Shown piece by piece: positions 27,357 through 36,199 of a stretch of DNA of 64,000 nt; position 1 is the first letter of the stretch; every line of letters begins with the position of its first letter. The stretch is from Aliiglaciecola sp. LCG003 (GTDB lineage Bacteria > Pseudomonadota > Gammaproteobacteria > Enterobacterales > Alteromonadaceae), in assembly GCF_030316135.1 (NCBI RefSeq), contig NZ_CP128185.1, positions 558,001-622,000 on the forward strand. Reading direction: 5' to 3'. The notes below the pieces were generated by a model. That model worked only from the letters and a program-made list of their open reading frames with translations, had not been told where the DNA came from and ran no database searches. The translations under genes were made by a program, and so were the position numbers.

Positions 27357-27644
27357 ATGTTTACTAAATTGACTACTGCTACTATCGTACTTTCAGGTTT
27401 ATTTTTATCAGCTAATACTCAAGCAAACGAAGTGTCTGTTGAGCAATTGGTGGGTAGTTTTGTTTCACAGGCTGTTTATGCTACTCAACAAGAAATTAGT
27501 TACAGCGTGCAAGAAGCCGTTCTAACTGCAAATAATACAATTGGTTTTGAAACAGAAGCTCAAACCTATGCGACTAATGTGACTATTACGGATCTTGAAA
27601 GCACCGAAGTTGTAAGCAAATCTGAAAATGATAAAGCTGAGTAA
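27357..27644 (+). CDS. Small exported protein of unknown function, probable sigma-54-dependent
   Basis: 95 residues with AAAGGAAA upstream of ATG 27357. The signal peptide MFTKLTTATIVLSGLFLSAN is followed by a cleavage region TQANE. The mature part, about 71 residues, is acidic and rich in Thr/Ser/Val/Glu with no cysteine (VEQLVGSFVSQAV, SYSVQEAVLTANNTIGF). No family recognised. It is followed 15 nt later by a 51-residue membrane peptide gene, and lies about 1.3 kb upstream of the psp operon, whose promoter resembles its own. A role in the envelope stress response is inferred from that only. Confidence 0.75.
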   Translation: MFTKLTTATIVLSGLFLSANTQANEVSVEQLVGSFVSQAVYATQQEISYSVQEAVLTANNTIGFETEAQTYATNVTITDLESTEVVSKSENDKAE

Positions 27645-27659
27645 TAGGGGGGCGTTGTT

Positions 27660-27815
27660 ATGATTAATCATATACACCTTTTAACTCTGTTATTTGCACC
27701 GGTTATGGCATATCTCGCAGCAGCACTGATATTTAGTCTGATTGAGAGTCGCAGTAGTCATGAAGTACCGGTTAACGCCAAAAAAATTCATTATCATGAC
27801 GGTCATATTTCGTAG
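27660..27815 (+). CDS. 51-residue single-span membrane peptide
   Basis: ATG 27660 with an AGGGGGG ribosome site 8-14 nt upstream, 15 nt after the stop of the preceding secreted-protein gene. The product starts MINHIHLLTLLFAPVMAYLA and contains one strongly hydrophobic segment (about residues 5-28), then a polar His-rich tail (KKIHYHDGHIS). No family recognised. Its stop codon lies in the loop of the 27796-27828 hairpin. Probably the second gene of a sigma-54-controlled pair; a short protein like PspB or PspD is a functional analogy, not a homology claim. Confidence 0.6.
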   Translation: MINHIHLLTLLFAPVMAYLAAALIFSLIESRSSHEVPVNAKKIHYHDGHIS

Positions 27816-27828
27816 TTTTGACCGTCAT
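27796..27828 (+). terminator. Perfect 10 bp inverted repeat overlapping the end of the membrane-peptide gene
   Basis: ATGACGGTCA (27796-27805) and TGACCGTCAT (27819-27828) are exact complements with a 13 nt spacer that includes the TAG stop. No U-tract follows, so it may be a stabilising 3' stem-loop or a protein site rather than a strong terminator. Confidence 0.5.
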
Positions 27829-28031
27829 TAATCTAGTCGGATAAGACTTTAGATTACTCAATCTCCCTTTCTCCAAACTAACCCGCCTGCGAGTCACTAA
27901 ACGTCACACTAGTTGCAAAATTCTAACTCTCTCAATCAATCAAATTTATAATTGTGCAATAAATATTAACTTATAGTTTATATGTTGTTGAATAATACTT
28001 GAATGCACAAGTAAATTATTTAAGCATCAAA

Positions 28032-28460
28032 ATGCCAGAATTTAATCAAGAGATGACGATCATAACCGCGCTCAACTTTGCAGCCGTCAGATTAAGTAAG
28101 AAAATAGACCGTGCGTTCAGTGTGCATGGCGTCAGTTATAGCGAATTCATGGCGCTACACATTTTACATAGCAGTCCAAACCATAGTCTAAGTCGAATTG
28201 CGTTGGCCGAAGCCATGGTAATGACAGCGTCTGGGATAACACGGATGATCAATCCATTGCAGAAGATGCATTTAATCGAAAAAGAAAATAACCCTAGAGA
28301 TGCAAGAGTTAGCCTGGTTAAGTTGTCCAAAGCTGGATTGGAATTGTATGAAAATGCGTGGATCACATTTCAGGCCACGAGCCAATCACTATTACCGGAA
28401 TTACGGCAATATCAAACTGACTCGATTTTGCACATCCTCAACGACCTCAATCCACGATGA
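28032..28460 (+). CDS. MarR-family transcriptional regulator
   Basis: 142 residues from ATG 28032 (an upstream TTG at 27999 would add 11). Helix-turn-helix region HGVSYSEFMALHILHSSPNHSLSRIALAEAMVMTASGITRMINPLQKMHLIEKENNPRDARVSLVKLSKAG shows the winged-helix with the DxR wing (NPRDARVS) diagnostic of MarR proteins. It probably binds DNA as a dimer and responds to a small ligand or oxidant. It lies between the two sigma-54 units but has its own upstream AT-rich region; targets unknown. Confidence 0.88.
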   Translation: MPEFNQEMTIITALNFAAVRLSKKIDRAFSVHGVSYSEFMALHILHSSPNHSLSRIALAEAMVMTASGITRMINPLQKMHLIEKENNPRDARVSLVKLSKAGLELYENAWITFQATSQSLLPELRQYQTDSILHILNDLNPR

Positions 28461-28702
28461 ATAGCCTAACTCCATGCGCTGACTGGTTAGTATTGTTAGC
28501 CTTTGGAGAAATGTTACCTACCTAGCAAATAATCCACGAATAAGATTAAGCAAGTCTCTAAATTGTCAATTATCTTGAGCTAATGATCGCAGCGGACGAT
28601 GCTTTATACAATTAAACTTAGCGTTATCTATCGAAACATTAGATCCAACATATCCGAACACTAGCCTAAGCTGTCAACAACTCCCTCTTTAATCTTTTTA
28701 AA

Positions 28703-28731
28703 TTGACCAACTGATTAGTGTTTTTGACCAA
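28703..28731. promoter_or_regulatory. Paired TTGACCAA repeats: candidate PspF-type enhancer
   Basis: TTGACCAA occurs at 28703-28710 and again at 28724-28731, 21 bp apart (two helical turns), about 100 bp upstream of the sigma-54 promoter. Each is near-palindromic and similar to TTAACCAA/TTGGTTAA upstream of the 27268 promoter. Position and phasing fit an upstream activating sequence. Confidence 0.45.
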
Positions 28732-28826
28732 TTATGTTTGTAGAACGATTTTGATGAAGTTCTGATAATTAGTTTTAGATTAAATAAAATCCTATAAAAT
28801 CAGTGATTTATGTGTTTTTGTAAGAT

Positions 28827-28842
28827 TGGCACGACACTTGTA
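28827..28842 (+). promoter_or_regulatory. Sigma-54 promoter of the psp operon
   Basis: TGGCACGACACTTGTA matches the -24 element TGGCACG perfectly and the -12 element as TTGTA (consensus TTGCA/T). psp operons are known to use sigma-54 with the activator PspF, which supports the call. Expected start is near 28853, about 80 nt before pspA. Confidence 0.8.
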
Positions 28843-28933
28843 ATAGATTAATTAAGTTAAGTGTTAACTATTTGAGAATCGCAGCTTTGCAATTCTTTCT
28901 TAATTACTCATAAACATCGTGGAGGATAGATAA

Positions 28934-29593
28934 ATGGGTATGTTTTCAAGAATGACCGACATAGTACAAGCCAACATTAATGCAATTTTGGACAAAGCGG
29001 AAGATCCACACAAAGTGATCCGTTTAATTATTCAAGAGATGGAAGAGACGCTGGTAGAAGTTCGTTCAGTTGCTGCACGCAGTTTAGCTGATAAGAAACA
29101 ATTACTGCGTAAACAAGATAAGTTAGAAGGCCAAATCGAAGATTGGCAATACAAGGCCACCATCGCAGTGAAAAAAGATCGTGAAGATCTTGCCCGAGCG
29201 GCTTTGGCCGAAAAACATAATGCTGAACAGGCTCTGTCACAATTAGCCAAGGAAATGGTCGTAATTGAAGAGGCGATTGTAAAATTGCAGGAAGACACAG
29301 CTCGTCTACAGGATAAGTTGAAAGAAGCCAAGAGTCGTCAGAAGTCGCTGGATATCAGACAACAGTCTGCCACTGCTCGTCTTAAACTGAAAACGACCCA
29401 GCATGTGGAAAAAATTGATTTTGCAATCACCAAGTTTGAACACTACGAAAGACGCATTGATGACTTGGAATCTCAAGTAGATGCATACGACTTGGTTTCA
29501 AACACCAATAGCTTAACGGCTGAAATTCAGCAGCTTGAACAAGATGAGAATATCGAGAAAGAGTTGCAAGCGATTAAACAAAAAGTCGCTTAA
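28934..29593 (+). CDS. pspA: Phage shock protein A (PspA/IM30 family)
   Basis: 219 residues, almost entirely helical and charged, beginning with the amphipathic N-terminus MGMFSRMTDIVQANINAILDKAEDPHK and containing RLIIQEMEETLVEVRS, typical of PspA. GTGGAGGA precedes the ATG. Family role: a peripheral inner-membrane ESCRT-III-like protein that supports damaged membranes and inhibits PspF. First gene of a three-gene unit with a PspC-domain protein and a further membrane protein; pspB and pspF are absent here. Confidence 0.95.
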   Translation: MGMFSRMTDIVQANINAILDKAEDPHKVIRLIIQEMEETLVEVRSVAARSLADKKQLLRKQDKLEGQIEDWQYKATIAVKKDREDLARAALAEKHNAEQALSQLAKEMVVIEEAIVKLQEDTARLQDKLKEAKSRQKSLDIRQQSATARLKLKTTQHVEKIDFAITKFEHYERRIDDLESQVDAYDLVSNTNSLTAEIQQLEQDENIEKELQAIKQKVA

Positions 29594-29665
29594 ATAGTAA
29601 TTATCTCCTGAGGCCGTAATTGCGGCCTCTGGTGAAGCCAGTCAATATGCTTTAGGAGTAGAACA

Positions 29666-29866
29666 ATGAAAGATTTTATAAACAGCAAACAAATATATCG
29701 TGACACCGTTAGAGGTAAAGTTTCAGGGGTTTGTGCCGGCTTAGCTAGCCATTTCAATGTTGACGCCTGGGTAGTAAGAATTGCCGCCATTGCAGCTTTT
29801 ATTTTTATGCCTGTTGTTGTTGCTATTGCTTATCTGTTAGCGGTCATATTAATACCTACTCGGTAA
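29666..29866 (+). CDS. pspC: PspC-domain membrane protein
   Basis: 66 residues: RDTVRGKVSGVCAGLASHFNVDAWVVRI followed by a hydrophobic helix (AAIAAFIFMPVVVAIAYLLAVIL). This is a bare PspC domain without the C-terminal cytoplasmic extension of E. coli PspC (119 aa). AGGAG precedes ATG. In the family it senses envelope stress and recruits PspA to the membrane. 72 nt after pspA. Confidence 0.92.
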   Translation: MKDFINSKQIYRDTVRGKVSGVCAGLASHFNVDAWVVRIAAIAAFIFMPVVVAIAYLLAVILIPTR

Positions 29867-29881
29867 TTTGGGAGAACAGTC

Positions 29882-30211
29882 ATGAAGAACTTCGCACTTG
29901 CTATTCTAATTGCCGTATTGATTACCTATAGCTGCGGCTTGATTGCAAACCATTGGTTAGATTTTTCTATCCATTTGGACGATCACATGTTTGGTCCATT
30001 GGAATCGATTGCTGGTATAACGATAGTAGGAGCAATCATGGCCGTGATCGGTGTGGTAGTTGCGGTGAGTATCTTTGGCGCATTGATGATAGGTCTGGTC
30101 GCGGCGGTGCTAGCGTTGTTTGTTGCTGGACTGAGTGTATTCTGGCCGATGATATTAGTCATAGCTTTCATCGTTTGGTTAGTGCGAGACAAACGCCAGC
30201 CACAATATTGA
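29882..30211 (+). CDS. Integral membrane protein of the psp cluster
   Basis: 109 residues, 15 nt after pspC with GGGAG before the ATG. Three hydrophobic segments: FALAILIAVLITYSCGLIAN, AGITIVGAIMAVIGVVVAVSIF-like region split by glycines, and VAAVLALFVAGLSVFWPMILVIAFIVWLV; the C-terminus is basic (RDKRQPQY). No named family recognised, though short membrane proteins often follow pspC in Alteromonadales and Shewanella. Probably part of the membrane stress response. Confidence 0.82.
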   Translation: MKNFALAILIAVLITYSCGLIANHWLDFSIHLDDHMFGPLESIAGITIVGAIMAVIGVVVAVSIFGALMIGLVAAVLALFVAGLSVFWPMILVIAFIVWLVRDKRQPQY

Positions 30212-30300
30212 TTTGGCTATTATAGTTGCATTTATGCATCTGGCTATAGCAATACAGCCTATAATAAAGAATAATTGCCACAAGGATCATTAGCTAAAAT

Positions 30301-30762
30301 TTGAGAATTATTGTGGGAAAAATTTTAAAGATTGGTGCAATTTTGTCGCTACTAGTTAGTACTTGCAGCTTTGCAGACTTACTAGTAGAACACGCCACTG
30401 TCAGACTATTACCTCCAGGGGTGCCTAATACCTCAGCATATTTTACTATTGAAAATACTGGGGAAACAGACAGATATCTGGTTTCAGCCAGTTCCACTTT
30501 CTCTGCCTCAACTGAACTGCACGCTCACATCATGGATGGCGAAATGATGCGAATGGAGCAACAACAGCAAGTTATGATCCCCGCTGGTGAAAAAGTCATG
30601 TTCAAGCCGGGAGGGTTACACCTTATGATCTTTGGCCTAAAAGCACCTTTAAAAGAACAACAAAAAGTTAGCTTTACCCTTTACACTAAAGACAAGCACC
30701 AGATTGAAGTGATTGGCAACGTGGTTTTACCTGGCGAAGAGCATTCTCATCACCACCACTAA
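30301..30762 (+). CDS. Periplasmic copper chaperone PCu(A)C family protein
   Basis: 153 residues with a signal peptide (GKILKIGAILSLLVSTCSFA). The copper-binding pattern H-x-M...M-x-M...H-x-M is visible: ELHAHIMDGEMMRMEQ and KPGGLHLMIFGL, and the C-terminus is His-rich (EEHSHHHH). It delivers Cu(I) to cytochrome oxidase in the periplasm. The start is TTG 30301 directly after an in-frame stop at 30295; AAGGA is 14 nt away, so GTG 30313 is the alternative. Confidence 0.9.
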   Translation: MRIIVGKILKIGAILSLLVSTCSFADLLVEHATVRLLPPGVPNTSAYFTIENTGETDRYLVSASSTFSASTELHAHIMDGEMMRMEQQQQVMIPAGEKVMFKPGGLHLMIFGLKAPLKEQQKVSFTLYTKDKHQIEVIGNVVLPGEEHSHHHH

Positions 30763-30803
30763 GGTTCTGCTAAAATAAATTAACCCAATATAAGGATGAT
30801 ATT

Positions 30804-31796
30804 ATGCAACGCTTCTTTACTGCCAAATGGATTACCACAGCTTTTGTGGTCATCATCTTTTTATTTTGGTTGCTCTCTGTTTACTGGAGTTCCGAGCCGG
30901 ATCTTTTCAATGTAAGATTGACCGCTCAACAACAGGCTCAGCAAAATGGCGAGCAAGTGGTCGTGGGTTATACCACCACACATACTTTGATTAAAGTGGT
31001 CGAATCTTTGATGGACAAGCCTGGCGGTTATCTTTCAAACGATGTGATGCCCCCCAGTGTATTTATGGACAATATGCCAAGGTGGGAGTTTGGGGCATTA
31101 GAAATGTCGCGGGATTTGGCATTGGCTATGCGCAAAGATTTTAGTCGTTCGCAGTCTCAGTCGCGGGAAAATTCACAACTAATTAAAGCCCAACCGGCAC
31201 TTAATATGAACCATCTAAATTGGATGTTGCCGTCGGCTGAATCTATGTATCGAGATTCTCTCAAAGAACTTTATTTATATCGCGCAGATCTTGCCGATAG
31301 AAGCCAAGGTGAAGCGCAGTTTTATGCCCGTGCAGATAACTTACGAGATTGGCTGAAAAATGTAGAAAAACGTTTGGGGAACTTATCGCAGAAACTAAGC
31401 GCAAGTGTTGGTCACTCCTCGGTTAATATAGACTTGGCGGGTGATGCTGAGGCGCAACAATCTACTCCCACTCCATCTAATTTGTTTGAAAAAACCAGTT
31501 GGTGGAAAACCGATGATAATTTCTATGAAGCACGAGGCGCATCTTGGGCCTTGATCCATTACCTCAAAGCTATAGAAGTGGATTTCGCTGATGTATTGGA
31601 AAAGAAAAACGCTACTGTTAGTTTGCGTCAAATTATTCGCGAACTTGAATCAACCCAACAGACGATTTGGAGTCCGATGATCCTAAATGGTAGCGGTTTA
31701 GGTATGTTAGCTAATCACTCGTTAGTTATGGCGAACTATATTTCCCGTGCAAATGCTGCTTTAATTGAGCTAACTGAACTTTTAAATCAAGGATAA
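30804..31796 (+). CDS. DUF2333 family inner-membrane-anchored protein
   Basis: 330 residues. N-terminal membrane anchor (WITTAFVVIIFLFWLLSVYW) followed by a periplasmic domain with GGYLSNDVMPPSVFMDNMPRWEFGALEMSRDLALAMRKDFSRSQSQS, the signature region of DUF2333 proteins. Function unknown. AAGGATG ribosome site upstream; the beta-barrel gene starts 4 nt after its stop, so they form a pair. Confidence 0.8.
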   Translation: MQRFFTAKWITTAFVVIIFLFWLLSVYWSSEPDLFNVRLTAQQQAQQNGEQVVVGYTTTHTLIKVVESLMDKPGGYLSNDVMPPSVFMDNMPRWEFGALEMSRDLALAMRKDFSRSQSQSRENSQLIKAQPALNMNHLNWMLPSAESMYRDSLKELYLYRADLADRSQGEAQFYARADNLRDWLKNVEKRLGNLSQKLSASVGHSSVNIDLAGDAEAQQSTPTPSNLFEKTSWWKTDDNFYEARGASWALIHYLKAIEVDFADVLEKKNATVSLRQIIRELESTQQTIWSPMILNGSGLGMLANHSLVMANYISRANAALIELTELLNQG

Positions 31797-31800
31797 CTTT

Positions 31801-32559
31801 GTGAAACATTCTTTCAAATCAGCATTATTAGCGGTTTCAATGATCGCAGTACCCGTTCAAGCTGATACTTTACTGGGATTATACGTTGGGGCCCAGGCTT
31901 GGAATATGGATACTGAGGGTGGGTTTGCAAACGATGCCTCGCTAACCAATTTTGATTTTGATACCGAAACTAAAAGTAGCTTCTCTGTGGCGTTGGAGCA
32001 TCCGGTGCCGCTGCTGCCGAATATTAAAGTCCGTCGTACCACGCTCGATACCGGGGGCGATGTAACACTGAACAGTAATTTCACTTTCAACGGCGAAATT
32101 TTTAGTGTGGATACACCGTTGATGAGTCAAGTCGATCTGACAAATACCGATTTCATTCTATATTATGAGTTATTCGATAATGACCTAGTAAGCTTCGATT
32201 TTGGTATCAATGGTAAATACATTGACGGTGAAATCTTCGTTCAAGACAGTGCAGATGCCACTAAATTTGCCCGTGAGCAGTTTTCCGGCGTGGTACCTAT
32301 GGTCTATTCACGCTTGTATTTAGGAATGCCATTAACAGGCTTAGGCGTGTATGCTGAAGGCAGTTATTTGTCCATAGACGACCATACCCTAAGCGACTTC
32401 GAAGTCGCTTTAGCCTATGAATTTGTTGATAATTTAGCCATAGATATGACTCTTCAACTGGGCTATCGAGAAACCACTTTAGAATTGGATGATCTGGATG
32501 ATATCTATTCAGATTTAGCATTTAGCGGTGTGTTCCTAGGCTTAGAAGTCCACTTCTAA
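31801..32559 (+). CDS. Outer membrane beta-barrel protein (TIGR04219-like)
   Basis: 252 residues from GTG 31801. Signal peptide HSFKSALLAVSMIAVPVQA, then an N-terminal GLYVGAQAWNMDTEGGF and a barrel with ALEHPVPLLPNIKVRRT, DFILYYELFDNDLVSFDFGINGKYI, GLGVYAEGSYLSIDDHTLSDFEVALAYEFV, ending FLGLEVHF with a terminal Phe for BAM recognition. Matches my recollection of the TIGR04219 outer membrane family; function unknown. Translationally close to the DUF2333 gene. Confidence 0.8.
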   Translation: MKHSFKSALLAVSMIAVPVQADTLLGLYVGAQAWNMDTEGGFANDASLTNFDFDTETKSSFSVALEHPVPLLPNIKVRRTTLDTGGDVTLNSNFTFNGEIFSVDTPLMSQVDLTNTDFILYYELFDNDLVSFDFGINGKYIDGEIFVQDSADATKFAREQFSGVVPMVYSRLYLGMPLTGLGVYAEGSYLSIDDHTLSDFEVALAYEFVDNLAIDMTLQLGYRETTLELDDLDDIYSDLAFSGVFLGLEVHF

Positions 32560-32633
32560 AATAATTTCAATTTTTGTAAGTCCAATAAGTAATAAAAAAT
32601 CCTATTTTAGTCTTTCCTGTTATTTATAAAAAG

Positions 32634-32668
32634 CGCTAACCTTTATCTGGTCAAAATAGAGGTTAGCG
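32634..32668 (+). promoter_or_regulatory. Inverted repeat enclosing the cysJ ribosome-binding site
   Basis: CGCTAACCT (32634-32642) pairs perfectly with AGGTTAGCG (32660-32668); the second arm contains the AGAGG ribosome site of cysJ, whose ATG is at 32673. If transcription starts upstream, the hairpin would hide the ribosome site. As DNA it could instead be an operator. Confidence 0.4.
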
Positions 32669-32672
32669 ATTT

Positions 32673-34490
32673 ATGTCTTCATCTACCAATCAGGCAATAA
32701 TGCCAGCAGCTGTGCTAAATGAGAGCCAGTGGAATCAAATTAACAACGCTATTGCGCCGTTGAACAAGGATCAGCTCACATGGATGAGCGGTTACTTGGC
32801 GGGGTTAGCCAATCAGCAAGTCGCAAGCCAAGCCACAGTGCCACTTGAAGCGGCTGAGTCAGAGCAAATACTTACTATTCTTTATGGCTCACAAACTGGC
32901 AATGCCAAAGGTATCGCGCAGGAATATAAAAGCAAAGCCGAAAATGCTGGTATTACCGTTAAATTAGCCAATATGGCTGACTACAAAGCCAAGCAATTGA
33001 AAAGTGAAAGCCATTTAATTGTTGTGGTTAGTACTCATGGTGAAGGGGACGCGCCTGATGATGCCATCGAATTGCACGAATTTGTTAGCGGTAAAAAAGC
33101 GCCTAAATTAGCTGGTCTAAAATATGCGGTAATTGGCTTAGGTGACAGTAGTTATGAATTTTTTTGTCAAACCGCTAAAGATTTCGATTTACGCTTAGAA
33201 GCGCTAGGAGCTAAGCGCGTTATCGATAGGGTCGACTGTGATGTGGATTATGATGCAGCAGCAACTGCATTTATTGATCAAGTCACCACCATGCTAAAAG
33301 ATGAACTCACTGCTAAACAATCTCAAGTTGTGCAATTGCCGAGAACGGCCAGCGTTTCTGCCGCGCCTGTGGCATCTGAATTTAGCAAAAAGAATCCATT
33401 CAAAGCAACCTTGTCAGCGAGTCAAAAAATAACTGGCCGAGATTCTGTTAAAGATATCCGCCACATTGAAATTTCCTTGGAAGACTCTGGTATTCAATAT
33501 CAGGCCGGTGATGCCCTAGGGGTTTGGTTTCGCAATGATGAAGCTTTAGCGGATGAGATCATCGCTTTATTGGCGCTGGACGCCGACGAACAGGTCAAGG
33601 TGGGTGATGAATCTATAACTATCAGACAAGCACTTACAGACAAGTATGAGTTAACCCTTGCATACCCAACTTTTATCAAAAGTTACTTAGAAGCTTCAGA
33701 TAATGCGGCCTTACAAGCTCTGTTTGAAGATAAAAGTAAGCTAAGGGATTATCTAGCAGACAGGCAAATTGTTGATATAATTAGACAATTCCCAGCGAAA
33801 GTAACAGCAGCGCAATTAGCTCGAGCCTTGCGTCCGATTACGCCTAGATTATATTCCATTGCTTCCAGTCAGGCTGAAGTAGAAGACGAAGTGCACTTAA
33901 CCGTAGCGCTAGTTGAATACAATGTTGATGGCAGTGTGCGCACCGGTGGCGCGTCTGGATTCTTAGCAGATCGCTTAGATGAAGGGCAAGAAGTTAAAGT
34001 GTTCGTTGAGCATAATAATAACTTCCGCTTACCAGAAAATTCAGATACACCGGTTATTATGGTCGGTCCTGGAACTGGCGTTGCGCCATTTAGAGCCTTT
34101 ATGCAACAGCGTGCTGAGGATGACGCTCAAGGCAAAAATTGGTTGTTTTTTGGAAACCCCAACTTTACTCAAGACTTCCTATATCAAACCGAGTGGCAGC
34201 GCTTTGTTAAAGATGGTGTGGTTGACAAAATAAGCTTGGCATTTTCCCGCGATCAAGAGCAAAAAGTATATGTTCAACATAAACTTTTGGAGCACGGCCA
34301 AGAGGTTTATCAGTGGCTTGAAGATGGCGCACATTTCTATGTTTGTGGAGATGCCACGTATATGGCCAAAGACGTCCATGACGCGCTCTTAGCCATCCTT
34401 CAGCAATATGGCGGCAAAACTGCAGAACAGGCAGAGTCTTACTTAACCGAATTACGTCGTGCCAAACGCTATCAGAAGGACGTTTACTAA
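32673..34490 (+). CDS. cysJ: Sulfite reductase (NADPH) flavoprotein alpha subunit
   Basis: 605 residues. Flavodoxin-like FMN domain from about residue 67 ([27 protein letters not shown]), a FAD domain with RLYSIASSQ, and an NADPH domain with [16 protein letters not shown], ending in KRYQKDVY as in E. coli CysJ. It passes electrons from NADPH through FAD and FMN to CysI for the reduction of sulfite to sulfide. Its stop overlaps the cysI start by one base. Confidence 0.97.
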   Translation: MSSSTNQAIMPAAVLNESQWNQINNAIAPLNKDQLTWMSGYLAGLANQQVASQATVPLEAAESEQILTILYGSQTGNAKGIAQEYKSKAENAGITVKLANMADYKAKQLKSESHLIVVVSTHGEGDAPDDAIELHEFVSGKKAPKLAGLKYAVIGLGDSSYEFFCQTAKDFDLRLEALGAKRVIDRVDCDVDYDAAATAFIDQVTTMLKDELTAKQSQVVQLPRTASVSAAPVASEFSKKNPFKATLSASQKITGRDSVKDIRHIEISLEDSGIQYQAGDALGVWFRNDEALADEIIALLALDADEQVKVGDESITIRQALTDKYELTLAYPTFIKSYLEASDNAALQALFEDKSKLRDYLADRQIVDIIRQFPAKVTAAQLARALRPITPRLYSIASSQAEVEDEVHLTVALVEYNVDGSVRTGGASGFLADRLDEGQEVKVFVEHNNNFRLPENSDTPVIMVGPGTGVAPFRAFMQQRAEDDAQGKNWLFFGNPNFTQDFLYQTEWQRFVKDGVVDKISLAFSRDQEQKVYVQHKLLEHGQEVYQWLEDGAHFYVCGDATYMAKDVHDALLAILQQYGGKTAEQAESYLTELRRAKRYQKDVY

Positions 34491-36199
34491 TGACAACAGA
34501 TACTAAATTTACAGTTGAAGGAAAATTGTCAGATAACGAGCGCTTAAAAAGCCAAAGCAATTTTCTTCGCGGTACAATCGAACAAGATTTGCAAGACGAT
34601 CTGACCGGTGGTTTTACAGCAGATAATTTCCAACTGATCCGCTTCCACGGCATGTATCAGCAAGACGATCGAGACATTCGTGCAGAACGGGCTAAACAAA
34701 AACTAGAGCCATTGCATAATGTAATGCTTAGAGCCCGTTTACCTGGAGGGATTATCGCTCCTGATCAGTGGCTAGCAATCGACAAATTTGCAAAAGAGCA
34801 TACATTATATGGCAGTATTCGTTTGACCACTCGTCAAACGTTTCAGTTTCACGGTGTACTCAAGCCTAAAATTAAGCAGATGCATCAAATGCTGAATAAG
34901 GTTGGCATTGACTCAATCGCAACTGCCGGTGACGTTAACCGAAATGTATTGTGTACATCAAATCCAGTTGAATCAGCAGTGCATCAACAGGCTTATGAGT
35001 GGGCTAAAAAAATCAGTGAACATTTACTGCCAAAAACTCGCGCTTACGCCGAGATATGGTTAGATGGTGAGAAAGTTGAAACCACTGAAAATGAACCTAT
35101 TTTAGGTAACAATTACTTACCTCGTAAGTTTAAAACTACCGTGGTTATCCCTCCACATAATGACATTGACGTGCACGCAAATGACCTGAACTTTGTGGCC
35201 ATTTCCGAAGACGGAGAACTGGTCGGGTTCAATGTTTTGGTGGGCGGTGGTTTAGCCATGACCCATGGTGATGAATCCACCTTCCCTCGCAAGGCTGACG
35301 ACTTTGGCTTTATTACCCTTGATAAAACCTTGGACGTAGCTGCCGCTGTTGTTAGTACGCAACGTGACTGGGGGAATCGTGTAAATCGTAAAAATGCCAA
35401 AACTAAGTACACTTTAGAGCGCGTAGGTGTTGAAAACTTTAAAGCCGAAGTGGAAAAGCGCGCGGAAATAACTTTCGGACCAAGCCGTCCTTACACCTTT
35501 ACCGATAGAGGCGACAGATTTGGTTGGGTAGAAGGCGTAGATGGTAAATACCATCTAACTCTGTTTATCGAAAATGGGCGTATTTTAGATTACCCAGGGA
35601 AAACCTTAAAAACCGGTTGTGCTGAGATTGCCAAGATCCACAAAGGTGATTTTCGTTTGACCGCCAATCAGAATTTGATTGTTGCTGGAGTGGCCCCTGA
35701 TCAAAAAGAGGCGATAGAAGTGCTAGCAAGAATCCATGGCTTAATTTCTGATGGTGTAAGTAATCAGCGTTTAGATTCAATGGCTTGCGTGGCTTTGCCA
35801 ACTTGCCCACTCGCCATGGCTGAAGCCGAACGCTATTTACCTGATGCGGTTACTGAGATCGAAACATTACTTGCTAAGCACGGTATAGCTGATAAAAGTA
35901 TTATTTTCCGTGTAACGGGCTGCCCAAATGGTTGTGGACGGGCAATGCTGGCAGAAGTAGGTTTGGTGGGCAAAGGGCCGGGCAAATATAATCTACATTT
36001 AGGAGGGGACCGTGAAGGTACTCGCATTCCTAAAATGTATAAAGAAAATATTAGCGAACAAGAAATTTTAGATCATCTCGACCAACTAATCGGTCGCTGG
36101 TCTAGCGAAGCACTAGATAATGAAAGCTTCGGCGATTTTTTGATCCGCGCAAAAGTGGTTGCTCCGGTGATCAACTCTGCTAAGGACTTTTATGTCTAA
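34490..36199 (+). CDS. cysI: Sulfite reductase (NADPH) hemoprotein beta subunit
   Basis: 569 residues. Carries the siroheme/[4Fe-4S] cysteine pattern [19 protein letters not shown] (CX5C) and [12 protein letters not shown] (CX3C), plus [12 protein letters not shown] and [13 protein letters not shown] for siroheme and substrate contacts. Catalyses the six-electron reduction of sulfite with CysJ. Overlaps cysJ (TAATG) and cysH (8 nt), so the three are coupled. Confidence 0.97.
   Translation: MTTDTKFTVEGKLSDNERLKSQSNFLRGTIEQDLQDDLTGGFTADNFQLIRFHGMYQQDDRDIRAERAKQKLEPLHNVMLRARLPGGIIAPDQWLAIDKFAKEHTLYGSIRLTTRQTFQFHGVLKPKIKQMHQMLNKVGIDSIATAGDVNRNVLCTSNPVESAVHQQAYEWAKKISEHLLPKTRAYAEIWLDGEKVETTENEPILGNNYLPRKFKTTVVIPPHNDIDVHANDLNFVAISEDGELVGFNVLVGGGLAMTHGDESTFPRKADDFGFITLDKTLDVAAAVVSTQRDWGNRVNRKNAKTKYTLERVGVENFKAEVEKRAEITFGPSRPYTFTDRGDRFGWVEGVDGKYHLTLFIENGRILDYPGKTLKTGCAEIAKIHKGDFRLTANQNLIVAGVAPDQKEAIEVLARIHGLISDGVSNQRLDSMACVALPTCPLAMAEAERYLPDAVTEIETLLAKHGIADKSIIFRVTGCPNGCGRAMLAEVGLVGKGPGKYNLHLGGDREGTRIPKMYKENISEQEILDHLDQLIGRWSSEALDNESFGDFLIRAKVVAPVINSAKDFYV

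Larger units (their letters stand above)
28461..28933. other. Regulatory region upstream of the psp operon
   Basis: About 470 bp without a gene. It contains the two TTGACCAA repeats and the sigma-54 promoter described separately; the rest is AT-rich (for example TAAATAAAATCCTATAAAATC around 28780-28800), which would suit a bendable IHF-type segment between enhancer and promoter. No pspF gene is present here. Confidence 0.5.
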
